DNA of 64,000 bases from a bacterium (lineage in GTDB: Bacteria > Planctomycetota > Planctomycetia > Pirellulales > Pirellulaceae), in the NCBI GenBank assembly GCA_016124445.1, contig WGNR01000020.1:1-64000 (forward strand), read 5' to 3'. The position numbers and the translations under genes are program-made. The notes beneath the pieces are model-generated. The model was not told where the DNA came from, searched no databases, and worked only from the letters and a program-made list of their open reading frames with translations. Of the stretch, positions 63,363 to 64,000 are shown in pieces (position 1 is the first letter of the stretch; every line of letters begins with the position of its first letter).

Positions 63363-64000
63363 ATGAACACTCAACCTGCGACGACCCCGGTCGATTCATT
63401 CTTGTGGACGCAACGCGCCATCTGGTTTCTGCTGGGGCTCGGCTTGCTGCGTATCGTTTACCTGGCGCTCGATCCGTTCGATCTCGTTCATGACGAGGCC
63501 TATTACTGGGATTGGTCGCGGCAGTTGGACTACGGCTATTTCAGCAAGCCGCCCATGATTGCCTGGATCATCGGGCTATCGACCCGGCTGTTGGGCGATC
63601 ACGAGTTTGCCGTCCGTCTGCCTGCGGTTCTGCTGGGGACCGGAAGCTTGGCCTTCCTGTTTCTATTGGCACGTCGCATGTACGACGCCCAGGTTGCCTT
63701 CTGGGCGATGCTGCTGGCGGCGCTCACGCCGGGCAATGTTGCGATGAGCCTGATGATGACCATCGACGCACCGTTCTTGTTCTTCTGGAGCGTCGCGATG
63801 TACTGCTTCTGGCGGCTTTTGGAACGGGGCGAAGATCGTTGGAAATGGCTGCTGGCCACTATGCTGTTTGTCGGGCTGGGACTTTTGACCAAGCAAACCA
63901 TGGCAGGCATCCTGGTTTTCGGCGGGATCTTTGTGTTGCTATCGAAAGAAGATCGCTTCGAGGCGCTTCGACCTGGCCTTTATGTTTGTGCATTGGGAGC
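63363..64000 (+). CDS. Glycosyltransferase family 39 (ArnT/PMT-like), truncated by window
   Basis: The first 212 residues of a membrane glycosyltransferase, cut off by the window end. The start is ATG 63363, ten bases past the LptF/LptG-type stop. FDLVHDEAYYWDWSRQLDYGYFSKPPMIAWI is the PMT_2 first-loop signature with the D-E pair that binds metal and lipid-phosphate sugar. The following hydrophobic stretches match the multi-helix core. It would transfer a sugar or an aminosugar to lipid A or another acceptor using a polyprenyl donor. Its position right after the LptF/LptG and PAP2 genes supports a role in envelope glycolipid modification. Confidence 0.88.
   Translation, partial: MNTQPATTPVDSFLWTQRAIWFLLGLGLLRIVYLALDPFDLVHDEAYYWDWSRQLDYGYFSKPPMIAWIIGLSTRLLGDHEFAVRLPAVLLGTGSLAFLFLLARRMYDAQVAFWAMLLAALTPGNVAMSLMMTIDAPFLFFWSVAMYCFWRLLERGEDRWKWLLATMLFVGLGLLTKQTMAGILVFGGIFVLLSKEDRFEALRPGLYVCALG

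Overview
The window reads as chromosomal DNA from a planctomycete, most likely of the Pirellulaceae (Blastopirellula/Bremerella/Rhodopirellula type). The grounds are the combination of families: a sulfatase cluster, a prepilin-like DUF1559 protein with its small lipoprotein, GYF_2-domain proteins, an SHD1-PQQ propeller protein, a DUF1570 metallopeptidase-like protein, a giant secreted protease with an LEPR-like N-terminal motif, a HYExAFE-type protein and a HemD-HemE fusion. The genus is inferred from memory of these families; no database was searched. I found no rRNA or tRNA gene, no CRISPR array and no complete insertion sequence.

Layout. 0-3.8 kb is accessory: three tandem GYF_2 genes, a gene-poor 650-bp stretch with a long imperfect hairpin and a direct repeat, and a lone tyrosine recombinase. 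3.8-13.4 kb is an export and scavenging island: four secreted sulfatases and a secreted alkaline phosphatase, interrupted by an opposite-strand DUF1559/lipoprotein pair. 13.7-15.4 kb carries ilvN-ilvC. It is followed by an A+T-richer gene with a HEPN-like motif and by a hairpin-bearing intergenic element. 16.8-24.6 kb holds a Tat-exported beta-carbonic anhydrase, a methyltransferase, a small membrane protein, a 1,140-residue subtilisin-like secreted protease with six tandem 47-residue repeats, and an SHD1-PQQ protein. 24.6-32.1 kb holds envelope and unknown proteins, including a TrkA-C protein, a DUF1570 protein and a parvulin-type foldase.

32.2-43.3 kb is one tightly packed eight-gene minus-strand operon: zinc-ribbon/von Willebrand A protein, secreted tetratricopeptide-like protein, ExbB, ExbD, ExbD, large secreted repeat protein, a 1,199-residue membrane-spanning protein, and a secreted protein. 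It looks like a proton-driven envelope machine with its own periplasmic partners and is the best candidate here for an undescribed system. 43.5-64 kb is mostly housekeeping and signalling: hemD-hemE fusion, hisS, purU, a REC/HD-GYP/REC/GGDEF/CBS regulator, a sulfite-oxidase-like enzyme, a reduced MnmE-like GTPase, an M3 peptidase, purH, trpC, a HupE-like protein, a PAP2 phosphatase, an LptF/LptG permease and the start of a family 39 glycosyltransferase cut by the window edge.

Together the genes suggest a marine or particle-associated heterotroph that strips sulfate and phosphate from polymers outside the cytoplasm. Starts were chosen by eye from ribosome-binding sites and signal peptides, and several remain uncertain.
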